Below, one piece after another: positions 44,101 through 51,820 of a DNA stretch of 64,000 nt. Within the stretch, counting starts at the first letter, position 1. Every line of letters begins with the position of its first letter. Below the pieces are notes generated by a model. The model made no database searches. It was not told where the DNA came from and saw nothing but the letters and a program-made list of their open reading frames with translations. The DNA lies in the NCBI GenBank assembly GCA_022508245.1, contig JAFLVO010000005.1, forward strand, positions 1 through 64,000. Reading direction: 5' to 3'. Source of the DNA: Clostridiales bacterium (lineage in GTDB: Bacteria > Bacillota > Clostridia > Christensenellales > Borkfalkiaceae). The position numbers and the translations under genes are program-made.

Positions 44101-44785
44101 ATCCACCGCAAATTCGGCAATTGCCAACTGCAAGCGCCAGATAACCCTGCTTGGACAAGTCAATCACGGCGCGGTAGAGGAGTACGAGGAGCTCAACGCG
44201 CGCTACGAGGGTATGGTTGCCGAGCGCACCGACCTTGAAAAGGCAATCGATGACCTTACAACCGCATTAAACGACATCCGGAACGAAATGCTTCGTATTT
44301 TCAACGAGGGCTTTGACGTCATAAACGAGAATTTCAAACGCACCTTCAAAGAGCTGTTCGGAGGCGGCAAGGCAGAGCTTCAGCTCGACTACACCGACTG
44401 CGACGACCCCTTGAACGCCGGTGTTGAAATAGTAGCCTGCCCTCCGGGAAAGAAGCTTTCCAAAATTTCACTTCTTTCGGGCGGCGAACGCGCACTGACG
44501 GCTATAGCAATTCTGTTTGCAATTATTGGTATGCGCCCTATGCCTTTCTGCGTACTCGACGAAATCGAGGCGGCGCTCGACGAGGCAAACGTTGCAAGAT
44601 ACGCAAAATATCTCAAAAAATTCGCAACCAACACGCAGTTTATTGTCATTACGCACCGTAAGCCTACTATGGAGAACGCCGATATTCTGTTCGGCGTAAC
44701 CATGCAGGAGAAGGGTGTTTCAAAGGTCGTATCCGTAAAACTTTCCGAGGTAGAGGAACGCCTCGGCGGCGACACGCTAATGTAA
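41186..44785 (+). CDS. smc: Chromosome segregation ATPase SMC
   Basis: Condensin ATPase. The N-terminal head has Walker A GPNGCGKS (32-39). Two long coiled coils flank a hinge at roughly residues 510-660 (GFGNLL-type region, GSMTGGSRRGNAGNLL after it). The C-terminal head carries LLSGGERALTAIAIL and the Walker B region FCVLDEIEAALDEANV. At 1199 residues it is standard. It overlaps rnc by four bases. Its stop is followed within seven bases by repeat copy H. Confidence 0.97.
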   Translation: MITFKQIQLVGFKSFADKTTIQLGDGVTCIVGPNGCGKSNVADAIRWVLGEQSAKMMRGSQMMDVIFNGTESRGKMGFCEVTLTFDNSEKIFAVDSNEVEMTRRLYRDGTSEYLLNRQPSRMKVLTGLLHSVGAAKEGYSIIGQGRIEQIMNAKPEDRRSIFEEATGIVVYKEKKSEAERRLDGAKDNLFVYLQRMQEVERQLGPLKKSAENALKYRELYAEQRKHETNLYIYRHDTAEGEKNAIYAKKKTVDDRNEYLLKFQDELVEEYEECREGIIKADEELQDLNDRISRYAVGIEHKSGESKLFTERARSVKQRLSQAEEEISYSARRIEALDKDIMRNLALGEKSADRIQKMDLSADEYREKIAALSKRISEHDIATSEHRKKVMETYRDLSELAKNMGSLSAQKELLSERIAEIESDMLKIRTRHDESKTEYRACIERSDKLGDLLGNEDALLSESEAKLKEVEDKLNALIRQIYDAEASIISLNRNLEEFRGIRDRFQGYIGSVQKLMSDSKGNLELAARIKGLIADVVSCEEQYEVAIETAFGGAMQNVITSTREDARELIEYLKRNRAGQVTFLPIEALRPIYEDGQIKMAVHERGAIGYAIDLVKYDKKFENVIHNLLGNTLIVDNIFNATQIAKRFPRAFKIVTLEGDIIATRGSMTGGSRRGNAGNLLAHERAIKEFEEGIEAKKSFLSRAEIRKSELEAAKKTATEEFAALQKKLQDARLELASVTERQTALLQAISGSEQEYAAYSESYNAFKSRLAELEGEYTGVSQGASDLSMLSDKTSLEIDDMSAEYDKLVAEREELSERLNSMLIETASLGSAVTSYKEAAARLEKEKIELQEKIKKTTATLPELKDELATLTAQAESTALTQEEQAVVGNLRKQIGKVTQKKNDLNERIKQIDIGRLSIAEERDSLTVRSHNYEMALAKIDSDLEVLRQRIQDEYGLQYEDCLQYKEEGYDVSTANSAIANCKRQITLLGQVNHGAVEEYEELNARYEGMVAERTDLEKAIDDLTTALNDIRNEMLRIFNEGFDVINENFKRTFKELFGGGKAELQLDYTDCDDPLNAGVEIVACPPGKKLSKISLLSGGERALTAIAILFAIIGMRPMPFCVLDEIEAALDEANVARYAKYLKKFATNTQFIVITHRKPTMENADILFGVTMQEKGVSKVVSVKLSEVEERLGGDTLM

Positions 44786-44791
44786 AAAGGC

Positions 44792-45028
44792 TAACGAAAA
44801 TAAGCCTCTATTCTGCGAGGCATATTTTCCGTGATTTTGAGAAACTAAGTTTCTCTTTGCGCGATTATTAAGCGCAAACGATAATACAATCGCGCAAATT
44901 CACTTCCAGTGAGCCGTGCGAGCGAAGCTTTGCACACCTTATTGTAAAAAAATTCTAATATCCGAGTGCAAAAAGCTTTCGCAAACAGGGTGCGCGGGCG
45001 CAGAAGCGTGGTTCTGCTTGCGCCGTAC
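44792..45028 (+). repeat. Family 1 dispersed structured element, copy H (long form)
   Basis: About 237 nt. Hairpin 1 pairs GCCTC with GAGGC around TATTCTGC, starting just after the smc stop. Hairpin 2 is GAGAAACtaaGTTTCTC. Hairpin 3 pairs TTTGCGCGAT with ATCGCGCAAA; its loop reads TTAAGCGCAAACGATAAT. The linker is TTCACTTCC. Hairpin 4 is replaced by an extended domain of about 70 bases starting GTGCGAGCGAAGCTTTGC. Hairpin 5 pairs GGGCGCAGAA with TTCTGCTTGCGCC around GCGTGG. Confidence 0.85.
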
Positions 45029-45071
45029 AGCGTATTAATTATTTGTTATTAAATTTTTGTGAGCAAATAAT

Positions 45072-45968
45072 ATGGGAATTTTCAGTAAAATCAAACAGGC
45101 GCTTAAAAAAACGAGAGAGGGACTTTCAAAGGCGCTCTCCGCACTTTTTTCCAAAAACAAGGTGGGGCAGGAGTTCTACGACGAGCTCGAAGAAATCTTG
45201 ATAGGCGCCGACATCTCGGTAACTACGGCAGAGGAAGTGGTTGAGGAAATCCGCGCCGAAGCCAAGCAGGAAAAGTTAAAGGACAAAGAGTTTATCACAA
45301 ATCTTTTAAAGGACGTTCTGGAAGAGAGGCTTACCGAGCCCGAAATTCCGGAAATCAAATATCCTGCCGTAATTATGCTTGTGGGCGTGAACGGCGTTGG
45401 CAAGACCACTACGGTGGGTAAGCTTGCAAACTACTTTTTAAAGCAGGGAAAATCGGTAACCGTTGCGGCGGCGGACACATTCCGCGCGGCGGCTGCCGAC
45501 CAGCTCACAATCTGGGCGGAGCGCGCCAAAGTTCGAATTGTCAAGCACGAGGAGGGCAGCGACCCTTCGGCAGTTGTGTTCGATGCGGTAAGCAGCGCAA
45601 AGGCTAGAGGCACGGACGTTGTTTTAATAGACACGGCGGGCAGACTCCACGTAAAGGCGCACCTTATGGAAGAGCTTAAAAAGATGTCGCGCGTGGTGGA
45701 CAGAGAGTACCCGCAGTGTAACTTCTATAAGCTCTTGATTTTAGACGCAACCACGGGCAATAACGCCGTAAATCAGGCGCAGATTTTCGACGAGGCGGTA
45801 GAGCTCGACGGCATAGTTCTGACAAAGTTAGACAGCTCGGCAAAGGGCGGTTTTGTAATATCTCTGTGCGGCGAGCTTGGTATCCCCGTCATGTTTACGG
45901 GCGTAGGCGAAAAGATTGACGATATGGAGCTTTTCGACCCCGAGGAATTTATAGACGGAATACTATAA
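45072..45968 (+). CDS. ftsY: Signal recognition particle receptor FtsY
   Basis: SRP-receptor GTPase that delivers nascent membrane proteins to the translocon. It has an NG domain with G1 GVNGVGKT (105-112), DTAGRLHVKAHLMEEL (G3) and TKLDSSAKGG (G4). The 298 residues contain almost no acidic A domain, which is usual for this group. It normally follows smc in this operon; here repeat copy H, whose hairpin 1 could terminate transcription, lies between them. ffh, a common neighbour, is not in the window. Confidence 0.96.
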   Translation: MGIFSKIKQALKKTREGLSKALSALFSKNKVGQEFYDELEEILIGADISVTTAEEVVEEIRAEAKQEKLKDKEFITNLLKDVLEERLTEPEIPEIKYPAVIMLVGVNGVGKTTTVGKLANYFLKQGKSVTVAAADTFRAAAADQLTIWAERAKVRIVKHEEGSDPSAVVFDAVSSAKARGTDVVLIDTAGRLHVKAHLMEELKKMSRVVDREYPQCNFYKLLILDATTGNNAVNQAQIFDEAVELDGIVLTKLDSSAKGGFVISLCGELGIPVMFTGVGEKIDDMELFDPEEFIDGIL

Positions 45969-45971
45969 TTT

Positions 45972-46155
45972 TTTCACAAAAAACGGCTACTATTCTGCGT
46001 AGCCGTTTTTTCGTGAGTTTGGGGAAATAAGTTCCCCTTGCCGAGATAATAAAGAGCAAACAATAATAAAATGTCGGCAATTCCCCTCCACGGAGGCGAA
46101 GGCATTCGCAAATTGAGTGCGCGACTAAAAAGCGTGGTTTTTAGTCGCGCAGCAA
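45972..46155 (+). repeat. Family 1 dispersed structured element, copy I
   Basis: Full-length, about 184 nt, sub-lineage II. Hairpin 1, AAAAAACGGCTAC tattctgc GTAGCCGTTTTTT, begins a few bases after the ftsY stop and is a textbook intrinsic terminator. Hairpin 2 is GGGGAAataagTTCCCC. Hairpin 3 pairs TTGCCGAGAT with ATGTCGGCAA. The linker is TTCCCCTCC. Hairpin 4 is GCGAAggcaTTCGC. Hairpin 5 pairs GCGCGACTAAAAA with TTTTTAGTCGCGC around GCGTGG. Confidence 0.92.
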
Positions 46156-46289
46156 ATTATTAAAAACCTCGTTATTTGCGGCATATTACGGGGGCATTTC
46201 AAAAAATTACTTTTAAATTAAGCTTAAATTGAAAATTTACAAAAATACGTTAATTAAGGCATATATGGGGGGGCAATTAAAAAAGAAAA

Positions 46290-46325
46290 CTGCGGAGAAT
46301 ACAAATTCTCCGCAGCTCTTTTTTA
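46290..46325. terminator. Terminator of the rubrerythrin operon
   Basis: CTGCGGAGAAT acaa ATTCTCCGCAG, 11-bp perfect stem. T-rich sequence follows on the minus strand (TTTTCTTTTTT) and also on the plus strand (CTCTTTTTT), so it is probably bidirectional. Confidence 0.9.
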
Positions 46326-46332
46326 TTGCGTT

Positions 46333-46449
46333 TTACAAATCGTCTGCGTCCTGAACGGGCTTTCCGCCGCCATCTGGCGTACCTGTGTAGCTGCCGTTCG
46401 GGTCAAAGCAATCTATATGCTTATTTGCAGTTTTTCGTGCTTCTTTCAC
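46333..46449 (-). CDS. Small protein ending PVQDADDL, 38 aa, unknown
   Basis: Below the track cut-off. Read from a GTG at 46449 it encodes 38 residues including DPNGSYTGTP and ending GKPVQDADDL. The composition is protein-like, and I recall similar DPxGSYTG..PVQDADDL endings in small clostridial proteins, though I cannot confirm it here. AAGGA lies about 11 bases before the GTG. The same frame stays open upstream through most of the preceding 36-aa gene, so a longer product or a frameshift fusion is possible. Confidence 0.55.
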   Translation of the reverse strand: MKEARKTANKHIDCFDPNGSYTGTPDGGGKPVQDADDL

Positions 46450-46531
46450 AGCCGCCGCAATCCTTCTTGCTCTTAGACTCGCTATGAGAGCTGTTCTTTG
46501 AGTTCTTTGTCTTTTCTTCGTTCTTTCTCAT
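46421..46531 (-). CDS. Small Lys/Ser-rich protein with a Cys cluster, 36 aa
   Basis: Begins at an ATG that overlaps the rubrerythrin stop codon (ATGA) and has an excellent ribosome binding site, AAAAGGAG. The product is Lys/Ser/Asn-rich and ends DCGGCERSTKNCK, with three cysteines in the last 14 residues. It is probably co-translated with rubrerythrin. The cysteines could bind a metal or be redox-active, fitting an oxidative-stress operon (inference). Confidence 0.65.
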   Translation of the reverse strand: MRKNEEKTKNSKNSSHSESKSKKDCGGCERSTKNCK

Positions 46532-47124
46532 ATCTTCTCCTTTTGATAGGGGATATGCAACTCAACATAGCCTTGACTTGACTGGCAGAGCGGACATTTG
46601 TCCCAAGCTTTTGTCGATGTGTGCATATAGCCGCATTCGCTGCAAATATAGAGAATAGGGCTTTCGTTACTGAACAAAACGCCTTTTTTAAACGCTTCGT
46701 AAAGATATTTAAAAACGGCCTCGTGCCTAACTTCTACTTGTGCAACGAGTTTAAAAAGATTGGCAATGTCCTTAAATCCTTCTTCTTCGGCATCCTTTTG
46801 AAATGCAGGATAAATAACTTCGTGTTCCTTTCTTTCATCCTCCGCGGCAAATTTCAGACATTCTTCAATCGTGCCGCCGTGAAAGGGATATCCCGCGTCC
46901 AAATCGATGTTGTCAAGGTATTGACCCTGCTTTGAAAGTTCTTCAAAGAACCTTCTTGCATGAACGGTTTCGTTTTTGGCAAGCACCTTAACGGTATCGG
47001 CAAGGGTAACATATCCCTGCTGCGTCGCAAGACGTGCAATAAGCTGATATCTCATCCCTGCCTGACTCTCGCCCGCGAAACTTCTTGCAAGATTTCTGTA
47101 AGTTTTGGTTTCGTCAAATTGCAT
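46528..47124 (-). CDS. rbr: Rubrerythrin
   Basis: Non-haem di-iron peroxidase for hydrogen peroxide removal in anaerobes. The N-terminal ferritin-like four-helix domain carries the Glu/His ligands (AGESQAGMRYQL, KNETVHARRFFEEL, DERKEHEVIYP, QVEVRHEAVF). The C-terminal rubredoxin domain has CSECGYMHTSTKAWDKCPLC. It is 198 residues long. GGAGGA precedes the ATG. The inverted repeat CACAAATTATTGTG just upstream could be a regulator site. It is the first gene of an operon with two tiny genes. Confidence 0.95.
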   Translation of the reverse strand: MQFDETKTYRNLARSFAGESQAGMRYQLIARLATQQGYVTLADTVKVLAKNETVHARRFFEELSKQGQYLDNIDLDAGYPFHGGTIEECLKFAAEDERKEHEVIYPAFQKDAEEEGFKDIANLFKLVAQVEVRHEAVFKYLYEAFKKGVLFSNESPILYICSECGYMHTSTKAWDKCPLCQSSQGYVELHIPYQKEKI

Positions 47125-47137
47125 AACTTTCCTCCGT

Positions 47138-47151
47138 CACAAATTATTGTG
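47138..47151. promoter_or_regulatory. Inverted repeat upstream of rubrerythrin
   Basis: CACAA attA TTGTG (CACAAATTATTGTG), 14 to 27 bases before the rubrerythrin start codon. It is dyad-symmetric and AT-rich like peroxide- or iron-responsive operators, but not a clear PerR box match. Confidence 0.4.
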
Positions 47152-47294
47152 GCTTGGGCGGGCATATTTATTCATTTTTAAAAATGGAATTTTATGTTAA
47201 AGGGAGCAACGGCATAAAATGATGAAAATTTTGCTCAAAAAACCGTTATTTCGGTAAGTAAATATAAATTTATTATCAATTTGATACAATGTGG

Positions 47295-47322
47295 TTGACA
47301 ATATCATCATTTCAATTATAAT
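47295..47322 (+). promoter_or_regulatory. Consensus sigma-A promoter of the 223-aa lipoprotein
   Basis: Perfect TTGACA, a 16-base spacer, perfect TATAAT. Predicted start about 74 bases before the lipoprotein ATG. Confidence 0.88.
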
Positions 47323-47402
47323 ATTACATACTAAATATATTGATTTCCCGCATTTATTTAATAAATTATTTTCGTTTTTCAGAGAATAAAGAGAGGTAGA
47401 AA

Positions 47403-48074
47403 ATGTACAAAACACTCAAGAGAGTAGCGCTTTTGTTTCTTCTCACACTTGCAGTTGTGTGCGGTTCGGTTTTTTTTGCCGCTTGTGATGAACCCCCGGC
47501 TGCCGACAACACTGATGACAATTCAAAAGTAACTTACACGGTCACGGTAAAGAGCGAAGTCAGCGAAATCGAGATTACTTCAATCAAAGCACAGTGGCTA
47601 TTGAGCAACAACGAACCTGCAAGCGACGAAATCGCGCTTGATGAAAACGGCAAGGCTTCGGTAGAGCTCGACGCAACCAGCTACACGGTAACGTTAATCG
47701 GTATTCCCATAAGCAAGGCAACCTATATTGCCGCCAACGTAACCGCTCTGTCTCCAAACGCAACTATTACCCTCAAGGCAGTTTCCGTATCGCCCACGCA
47801 GCTCGACGCTCCCGCTAAAGTTACTATGGCGGAAGGCGTTCTTACTTGGTCGTCGGTTACCAACGCAAGCGGATACGTTATTTATAAAGACGGCGAAGTA
47901 ATAGATGAGGTAAGCCGCATAACTCTTTCCTATGCTTTTACGGAAGACTACAATCCCGACGAGCACGAATTTACCGTTGTGGCAAAAGGCGACGGCATTC
48001 ACTATGCCGATAGCGCAAAATCCGCCCCCGCAACCACGCCGGTTTCGGTTGAGGTACTTCCCGAAGAGGAATAA
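47403..48074 (+). CDS. Lipoprotein with one fibronectin-III-like module
   Basis: A 223-residue exported lipoprotein with signal peptide MYKTLKRVALLFLLTLAVVC and lipobox FAAC (Cys28). Residues about 45-125 form a beta-rich domain. Residues about 135-215 match the module of the 762-aa lipoprotein at 58837: LDAPAKVTMAEGVLTWSSV, then ASGYVIYKDGEVI. This is the fibronectin-III-like pattern of clostridial surface proteins. GAGAGGT precedes the ATG. It stands between a strong promoter and a strong terminator, so it is monocistronic. Its function is unknown. Confidence 0.82.
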   Translation: MYKTLKRVALLFLLTLAVVCGSVFFAACDEPPAADNTDDNSKVTYTVTVKSEVSEIEITSIKAQWLLSNNEPASDEIALDENGKASVELDATSYTVTLIGIPISKATYIAANVTALSPNATITLKAVSVSPTQLDAPAKVTMAEGVLTWSSVTNASGYVIYKDGEVIDEVSRITLSYAFTEDYNPDEHEFTVVAKGDGIHYADSAKSAPATTPVSVEVLPEEE

Positions 48075-48101
48075 ACGATTTCAGATCTACTTTAACAAAC
48101 T

Positions 48102-48132
48102 AAAAGACCTCTCCTTGAGGAGAGGTCTTTTT
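48102..48132. terminator. Terminator between the lipoprotein and carbonic anhydrase genes
   Basis: AAAAGACCTCTCC ttga GGAGAGGTCTTTT, a 13-bp perfect stem with T-rich exit on the plus strand. It lies between converging genes. Confidence 0.9.
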
Positions 48133-48148
48133 ATATTGTAAAAACGGT

Positions 48149-48691
48149 TTAATTTTCCAAAAATTCCACTTTGCCGCTGTCGATGTGGTAAATCCCGCCC
48201 AAAACGGATAACCCGTCGATTTTAAGGTGCTCCTTTATGCGCTTAACACTGTTTCGAACGTTCAGACAGCAAGCTTTAATATCGTCTTTCTCGTCGCCTA
48301 CGGCTTTGCGGATTTCGTCGGTTATAAATTTAACAAAGCCGCCGGGCGCATGGTTTACGGCGGCGTCTACAGCCCCGCACTTGCTGTGCCCGAGCACTAA
48401 AACGAGCTGACAACCCAAGTGCTCAACGGCGTACTCGATACTTCCGAGCTGAACATTGTCAATCGTGTTCCCTGCCGCCCGAATTACGAACAGCTCGCCT
48501 ATTCCCGCCGAAAATATACTTTCGGGAATAACCCTCGAATCCGAACAGGTTATGACGACGGCATAAGGGTGCTGACCCTCACAATAAGTCTTTTTGCGGA
48601 TAGCGGGGGAGATATCGCCGCCGTTTATTTCTGCCTTCAAATAAATTTCGTTGCCTTCTTTCAGCCTTTCAAGTGCATTTTTTGAGTTCAT
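48149..48691 (-). CDS. Beta-class carbonic anhydrase
   Basis: Zinc enzyme interconverting CO2 and bicarbonate. The ligands Cys49 (in ITCSDSRV), His102 and Cys105 (GHSKCGAVDA) are all present, as is the Asp51-Arg53 dyad. It is 180 residues long, typical of the small bacterial beta class. The gene is alone on the minus strand, divergent from the GH3 gene. It supplies bicarbonate for carboxylases. Confidence 0.95.
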   Translation of the reverse strand: MNSKNALERLKEGNEIYLKAEINGGDISPAIRKKTYCEGQHPYAVVITCSDSRVIPESIFSAGIGELFVIRAAGNTIDNVQLGSIEYAVEHLGCQLVLVLGHSKCGAVDAAVNHAPGGFVKFITDEIRKAVGDEKDDIKACCLNVRNSVKRIKEHLKIDGLSVLGGIYHIDSGKVEFLEN

Positions 48692-48821
48692 AACTTAAAT
48701 ATCCTTTCAATTATTACTTAAACTATATCATATTGATTGCAAATTTGCAAGACACAATTCGACAAAATGTGATATACTAAAATAAGTTACAACCATACGG
48801 TAATGAAATCGGAGGTCTGAA

Positions 48822-51251
48822 TTGGACATTGAAAAGCTAATAGATGAATTGACGCTTGAAGAAAAAGCGGTTTTGGTTTCGGGAAGGGACTTTATGTTCA
48901 CAAACGCTATTCCAAGGCTGAATATCCCTCAAATCAGGATGTCGGATGGCCCGCACGGACTGCGCGTTCAGGACGGGGGCTGGGATAACGGCGTGTCAAA
49001 CAGCCTGCCTGCGACTGCTTTTCCCACGGCGGCATGTACGGCTTCGGGCTGGAACGCTGATAATACCCGTAAAATGGGCGAAGCGATTGCAAAGGAGTGC
49101 CTGCACTACGGCGTAAATATCCTGCTCGGCCCCGCAAATAATATAAAGCGCAACCCCCTATGCGGGCGCAACTTTGAATATTTTTCGGAAGACCCCTGTC
49201 TTGCTGGAGTGATGGCGACTGCCGAGGTCGAGGGTGTGCAGAAAGGCGGAGTGGGGGTTGCCGTAAAGCACTTTGCTTTGAACAATTCGGAAAACTACCG
49301 CTTTATGGGCGACAGCGTCTGCGATATGCGTGCCGTCCGCGAGATATATTTAAAGGCGTTCGAGCCGGTTATTAAGCAGGGCAAGCCTCACACGGTCATG
49401 AGTGCATACAATAAAATCAACGGCAAGTACTGTTGCGAAAACAAGTGGCTCTTAACAGACGTGCTTCGTGACGAGTGGGGCTTCGACGGCGTGGTTATGA
49501 CCGATTGGGGGTCAATGCACGACAGAGTGGAGGCTCTGCGCGCCGGGCTCGACTTGGAAATGCCCGGAGACACGGCAATCTGCCGCAAGTGGATAATTGA
49601 CGGTGTAAATTCGGGTGTGCTCGACGTTCAGGTACTCGACAAGGCGGTTAAAAATATTTTAAACCTCGTTAAAAAGTACGAAAATCAGCAAAGAGAGCAG
49701 GCAGATTTTGCCGCGCACCACGCTCTTGCCGCCGAAATAGCCGAAGACTGCGCTGTACTATTAAAAAACGACGGCGTTCTGCCCCTTAATAAAAGTGAAA
49801 ATCTGCTCATTGTCGGCGACCTGTTCGAAAAGATGCGCTATCAGGGCTCGGGAAGCTCAATGATAAATCCCGCCTTCCTTACAACGCCCAAGATTGCCTT
49901 CGAAAATTCAAATTTATGCTTTAAATTCGTGCGCGGCTACGAGGAAAACGCAATCGCACCCAACGCCCAATTGATTTCTGAGGCTGTAAAGGCCTCAGGC
50001 GGACATCAAATAATAGTAGTATTTGCGGGGCTTACCGACCACGTCGAAAGCGAGGGCTGCGACAGAGAGAATATGCGCCTGCCCGAAAATCAGCTTACTT
50101 TAATAGACGCACTCATTAAAACGGGTAAAAAAATCGTTGTAGTACTTTACGGCGGCTCGCCCGTAGAACTTCCCTTTGCCGAAAGTGTTAGCGCAATACT
50201 CAATATGTATCTGCCCGGGCAGAACGGCGGAACGGCAACCTGTAATTTGCTTTTCGGCGATAAATGTCCTTCGGGCAGACTAGCTGAAACGTGGGTAAAG
50301 GAGTATAAAGACGTGCCCTTCGGCGACGAATATGCAAAAACCATAAACGAAATCTACAGAGAGAGTATTTTCGTCGGCTACCGCTACTATCTCACGGCAA
50401 AAAAGGAGGTCCGCTATCCATTCGGCCACGGTCTTTCGTACACTACATTTGACTATTCCGACATTAAATTGGAGCAGGAAGAGGACAAAATTACTGTGTC
50501 CTGCACGGTAACGAATACGGGCAAGCTTTACGGTGCGGAAGTTGTTCAGCTCTACGTAAAGGCGCCACGGGGCGGGGTATTCAAGCCCGAAAAGGAGCTT
50601 CGCGGGTTCAGCAAGGTCTATTTAAAACCGGGGGAATGGAAGCGCGTAGAAATCACAGTCTCAAAGGACGATTTAAGATATTGGGATATCAAAGATAATT
50701 GCTGGGCGCTTGAAAACGGGGAGTATGAATTTCAGCTCTGTCACGACTGTATGACGGTCAAATTGAGCGCAAAACTCACAACAGGTACTCAAAACTGCGC
50801 ATATGTATACGAAAAAGAGGTAAATTCAATCTATCATTCGGTCAGGATTTCTGAAATTTCAGACGAGGTTTTCGAGCAGATGAGCGGACTGAAAATTCCG
50901 AAAATTCCGCCCCTCAAACCAATAAGACTGGACAGCAGATTTTCTGATATACGGGCAACTTTTTTTGGCAGAATAATTTATAAAGCCGTTTTAGGCTTTG
51001 CCGAAAAACATATGAAAGAGGCGTTGAAATTGCCCGATGGCGCCGAACGTGACAACAAAATCAAGGGCGCAGCTTTTTTGCAGAGAGTGCTTGAAAGCAA
51101 CTCGCTCATAACAATGTCTATGTCGGCGGGCAAGAGCTGTCCGTACAACTACGCACAGGGACTTGCGCACCTCGCCAACGGGCATATATTTAAGGGCATA
51201 AAATGCTTCTGCACTAAAATTAAAGTTAAAACTCCACCTAAAAAGAACTGA
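48822..51251 (+). CDS. Glycoside hydrolase family 3 beta-glucosidase-like enzyme
   Basis: An 809-residue GH3 enzyme without a signal peptide, so cytoplasmic. The N-terminal barrel carries the nucleophile Asp228 (VVMTDWGSMHD) and substrate-binding KHFALNNSE. The C-terminal sandwich domain, the PA14-less layout and the fibronectin-III-like domain (PFGHGLSYTTFDYSD, then VTNTGKLYGAEVVQLY) follow. An extra C-terminal region of about 130 residues (DEVFEQMSGLKIP) is less familiar. The start is TTG at 48822 behind GGAGGT. The sugar specificity cannot be read. Confidence 0.92.
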   Translation: MDIEKLIDELTLEEKAVLVSGRDFMFTNAIPRLNIPQIRMSDGPHGLRVQDGGWDNGVSNSLPATAFPTAACTASGWNADNTRKMGEAIAKECLHYGVNILLGPANNIKRNPLCGRNFEYFSEDPCLAGVMATAEVEGVQKGGVGVAVKHFALNNSENYRFMGDSVCDMRAVREIYLKAFEPVIKQGKPHTVMSAYNKINGKYCCENKWLLTDVLRDEWGFDGVVMTDWGSMHDRVEALRAGLDLEMPGDTAICRKWIIDGVNSGVLDVQVLDKAVKNILNLVKKYENQQREQADFAAHHALAAEIAEDCAVLLKNDGVLPLNKSENLLIVGDLFEKMRYQGSGSSMINPAFLTTPKIAFENSNLCFKFVRGYEENAIAPNAQLISEAVKASGGHQIIVVFAGLTDHVESEGCDRENMRLPENQLTLIDALIKTGKKIVVVLYGGSPVELPFAESVSAILNMYLPGQNGGTATCNLLFGDKCPSGRLAETWVKEYKDVPFGDEYAKTINEIYRESIFVGYRYYLTAKKEVRYPFGHGLSYTTFDYSDIKLEQEEDKITVSCTVTNTGKLYGAEVVQLYVKAPRGGVFKPEKELRGFSKVYLKPGEWKRVEITVSKDDLRYWDIKDNCWALENGEYEFQLCHDCMTVKLSAKLTTGTQNCAYVYEKEVNSIYHSVRISEISDEVFEQMSGLKIPKIPPLKPIRLDSRFSDIRATFFGRIIYKAVLGFAEKHMKEALKLPDGAERDNKIKGAAFLQRVLESNSLITMSMSAGKSCPYNYAQGLAHLANGHIFKGIKCFCTKIKVKTPPKKN

Positions 51252-51270
51252 AATTTATATAAACAATAAA

Positions 51271-51307
51271 GGGCGGTTCGGCAATTTGCCGAACCGCCCG
51301 TATTTTT
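51271..51307 (+). terminator. Rho-independent terminator after the GH3 gene
   Basis: GGGCGGTTCGGCAA tt TGCCGAACCGCCC followed by GTATTTTT. A very stable stem 19 bases after the stop. Confidence 0.93.
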
Positions 51308-51820
51308 ACAAAGAACAGATAAATAGAAATAATTTTTTAGCGTATCATTTAAAAAAAAGAATATGCCTGAATATTTATAATCACCGCTAGGGTAGTAAGT
51401 AGCTTTTCTATATCTGTGAAATAAAATTTCGGTAGTATATTTTTTTAAAAAATAATGTAACATTTTTTAATTTTGTTTCGTCTCATAATTAAAATAGTGT
51501 AACAAAAACACTTTTTAAGAGTATCGAAAAGATTGAAACTGCCTGAAATGGGAGTACGCTCACACGACACACAGTTGCTACAAGATGCCTTGAAAGTTAA
51601 ATGTAGGACATTATGATTTGTACATATGTTAAGTATTACTTTTACGTAATAATGTAAAGGTTCAGAGCAAAAACCCTAAAAAAATTCTCTCTATATACAT
51701 AATTTTACGGAATATTAATCATATGTGACTTGATTATTGTGTAGAGATAACTATGAATTTTTTGAATAGATTTATATTCATTTATTCGTGGATAATCAAG
51801 TGCAAAAAGGAGATTAGAAA
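51308..51820. other. AT-rich non-coding gap with a leader inverted repeat
   Basis: About 510 bases, very AT-rich, with no convincing gene. Near its end ACTTGATTAT (51728-51737) and ATAATCAAGT (51792-51801) form a 10-bp perfect stem enclosing a smaller GAATA..TATTC hairpin, just before the AAAAAGGAG ribosome binding site of the next gene. Promoters could not be assigned with confidence. The base composition changes here from the conserved region to the exported-protein region. Confidence 0.55.

Noticed and set aside
46421-46531. Treating the two micro-genes after rubrerythrin as one frameshifted pseudogene
   Set aside because: The first has its own strong ribosome binding site and a natural end, and the second has a usable GTG; two genes is the simpler reading, though a frameshift is not excluded.
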